This document shows positions 62,673 to 64,000 of a stretch of DNA of 64,000 nt, in pieces; position 1 is the stretch's first letter; each line of letters starts with the position of its first letter. The notes beneath the pieces are model-generated. The model was given only the letters and a program-made list of their open reading frames with translations. It had not been told where the DNA came from and did not search any database. A program made the position numbers and the translations under genes. Source of the stretch: Paenibacillus sp. FSL H8-0537 (lineage in GTDB: Bacteria > Bacillota > Bacilli > Paenibacillales > Paenibacillaceae); NCBI RefSeq assembly GCF_038051995.1, contig NZ_CP150290.1, forward strand, positions 6,920,501 through 6,984,500, in the 5' to 3' direction.

Positions 62673-63863
62673 ATGCTGTCAAACACGTGGAAAATTTATT
62701 TGCTTGCTTTAATTAGTTTTTTGGTTGGAACTTCGGAATACGTCATTGCGGGGATACTGGATAAAATAGCGGAGGATATTGGCGTATCAGTCAGTGCCGC
62801 AGGCCAGCTCATCACCTTCTTCTCGCTTACTTACGCGCTTGGCACCCCTATTCTGATGGCCATGACGGGACGGATTGAACGCCGCAAGCTGCTCATGTAT
62901 GCGATGGTCGTCTTCGTTCTTGGCAACTTGCTTGCCATCGCTCTTCCAGGCTTTGGCTATTTTATTGCAGCACGCATCATTATGGCGCTTGGGGCAGGCG
63001 TCGTCGTTGTAACATCACTAACGCTTGCTACAAAAATGGCACCGCCAGGCAAACAGGCCAGCGCACTCGCTACCGTCGTAACGGGGTTTACTGCCGCGCT
63101 TATCATCGGCATTCCAATTGGCCGTATGGTAGCAGCCTCTTATGACTGGAAAAGCGTCTTCGGTGGCATCGGCGTACTCGGTTTGCTTGCCATCCTTATT
63201 ATTGCATTTGCTATTCCAAGATATGATGGCGAGCCTTCTGTACCGCTGCGGGAGCAGCTAGCTCTGCTCAAAACTCCAAAAATAGCCGCTGCTTTAGGTG
63301 TCACTTTCTTATGGATAGCCGGCTATTCGATTCCCTATACGTACATTTCGCCCTACCTTCTACAAGTCACTTCTATGAGCGAAAATACACTAAGCATCGC
63401 CTTGTTCGGTTTTGGGGTAGCCAGCCTGATTGGCTCCAAGCTAGGCGGCTTCAGCACAGATAAATGGGGCGTGAAGCGTACGTTAATGGGAGGTATGCTC
63501 GTTCATGCTGCTGCTCTACTGTTCATTTCCTTCAGCTCCAGCTCTTCTGTTATTGTCTTCCCGCTGCTTATGCTGTGGTCATTTGCTGCTTGGTCATCCG
63601 GACCTACACAGCAATACAATTTGCTGACGCTTGCTCCGGGCGCATCGAGCATTATGCTCAGCCTGAATACTTCCGTACTGCAGCTAGCGATGGCTGTTGG
63701 TGCAAGCGCAGGCGGACTAATCGTCGCCAAAGTCTCCTTGCCTAGCATTACGTGGATTGGCTCATTTGGCGTTTTGCTTGCTGTGATTTTGATTGTGCTT
63801 TCTCGCAAGCTGTCCAGCAGCCACGAGCAAGCATCCATTCCCAGTGTCGCCCCACAAGCTTGA
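62673..63863 (+). CDS. MFS transporter
   Basis: A 396-residue protein, 12 membrane segments, DHA1 type. Visible: SFLVGTSEYVIAGILDKIAE at the first segment, GRIERRKLLMYAMVVFVLGN (motif A region), AARIIMALGAGVVVVTSLTL and, at segments 4-5, GFTAALIIGIPIGRMVAASY (motif C-like). It resembles YdhP/AraJ-like sugar or drug exporters. With the ArsR gene upstream, a stress- or drug-inducible efflux pump is likely. Confidence 0.92.
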   Translation: MLSNTWKIYLLALISFLVGTSEYVIAGILDKIAEDIGVSVSAAGQLITFFSLTYALGTPILMAMTGRIERRKLLMYAMVVFVLGNLLAIALPGFGYFIAARIIMALGAGVVVVTSLTLATKMAPPGKQASALATVVTGFTAALIIGIPIGRMVAASYDWKSVFGGIGVLGLLAILIIAFAIPRYDGEPSVPLREQLALLKTPKIAAALGVTFLWIAGYSIPYTYISPYLLQVTSMSENTLSIALFGFGVASLIGSKLGGFSTDKWGVKRTLMGGMLVHAAALLFISFSSSSSVIVFPLLMLWSFAAWSSGPTQQYNLLTLAPGASSIMLSLNTSVLQLAMAVGASAGGLIVAKVSLPSITWIGSFGVLLAVILIVLSRKLSSSHEQASIPSVAPQA

Positions 63864-64000
63864 AATAACGTGAAATGACTTGCAATGATTAGTAATGTAT
63901 TTGCAAAGTTCTCTTCATCTTGTTTTAATAAACAACCTCTATACTAGTACTCAACCCCCCTTTTAATTAATATAAATGCTTAGACCCACAGCCCGTTGCT
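63864..64000. other. Right edge, no gene seen
   Basis: A short AT-rich stretch after the MFS gene. No terminator, repeat or reading frame that I can support. Confidence 0.6.

Overview
The window looks like a chromosomal segment of a Paenibacillaceae member (Firmicutes). The right two thirds carry the near-origin gene set of that group, almost all on the minus strand: yybS-gdpP-rplI-dnaB, purA, walR-walK-yycH-yycI-walJ, htrA, a CxxH/CxxC small protein and rlmH. Strong AGGAGG-type ribosome binding sites, TTGACA/TATAAT promoters and Fur and Rex operators fit a low-to-mid GC Gram-positive. No rRNA, tRNA or CRISPR array was seen.

Left third (1-20,745): an AT-rich accessory island abuts the 3' end of rlmH, the gene used as integration site by staphylococcal SCC elements. 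Five same-orientation copies of an attachment-site-like sequence (S1 about 633, S2 about 3250, S3 about 6559, S4 about 18325, S5 in rlmH about 20745) cut it into cassettes. S1, S2, S3 and S5 can each encode the last residues of RlmH (GEPYHK-stop) on the minus strand; S4 is diverged. Cassette S4-S5 holds an HTH-ImmA/IrrE protease and a partner gene. Cassette S3-S4 (11.8 kb) holds the only intact recombinase (large serine, Ccr-like), a plasmid-like replication protein with four iterons at exact 21-bp spacing, a DUF669-like protein, an Mrr-type nuclease, an XRE regulator, an ankyrin lipoprotein, a hydrolase-like protein lacking its nucleophile, and a HEPN-like C-terminal protein. Cassette S2-S3 holds a three-gene operon (RNase H-like?, Ser/Thr kinase, small protein) and head-to-head remnants of a type I restriction subunit and a serine recombinase. 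Cassette S1-S2 holds one large protein with a TerD-like C-terminus. A further cassette runs off the left edge. I read this as a composite SCC-like defence and mobility island with a replicon-like module.

Middle (20.7-31.8 kb): rlmH; a homocysteine methyltransferase and amino-acid permease pair (mmuM/mmuP type) behind a strong promoter and terminator-containing leader; a divergent Fur-boxed siderophore importer (binding protein plus two FecCD permeases, no ATPase); and a minus-strand cluster of two cupredoxin-domain exported proteins, an ECF sigma factor and its zinc anti-sigma factor.

Right (31.8-64 kb): htrA and the wal operon, an M23 peptidase with LysM and G5 regions, an FMN reductase, purA, dnaB, rplI, gdpP and yybS, then a repeat-rich intergenic region, a CBS protein, an LCP enzyme, DUF4870 and DUF1836 proteins, a CNNM-type transporter, a cation/proton antiporter, an MmcQ/YjbR protein, a DUF1641-ndh operon behind a Rex operator, an AI-2E family transporter, a molybdate importer modAB with a divergent regulator, a broken csoR, and an ArsR-MFS pair.
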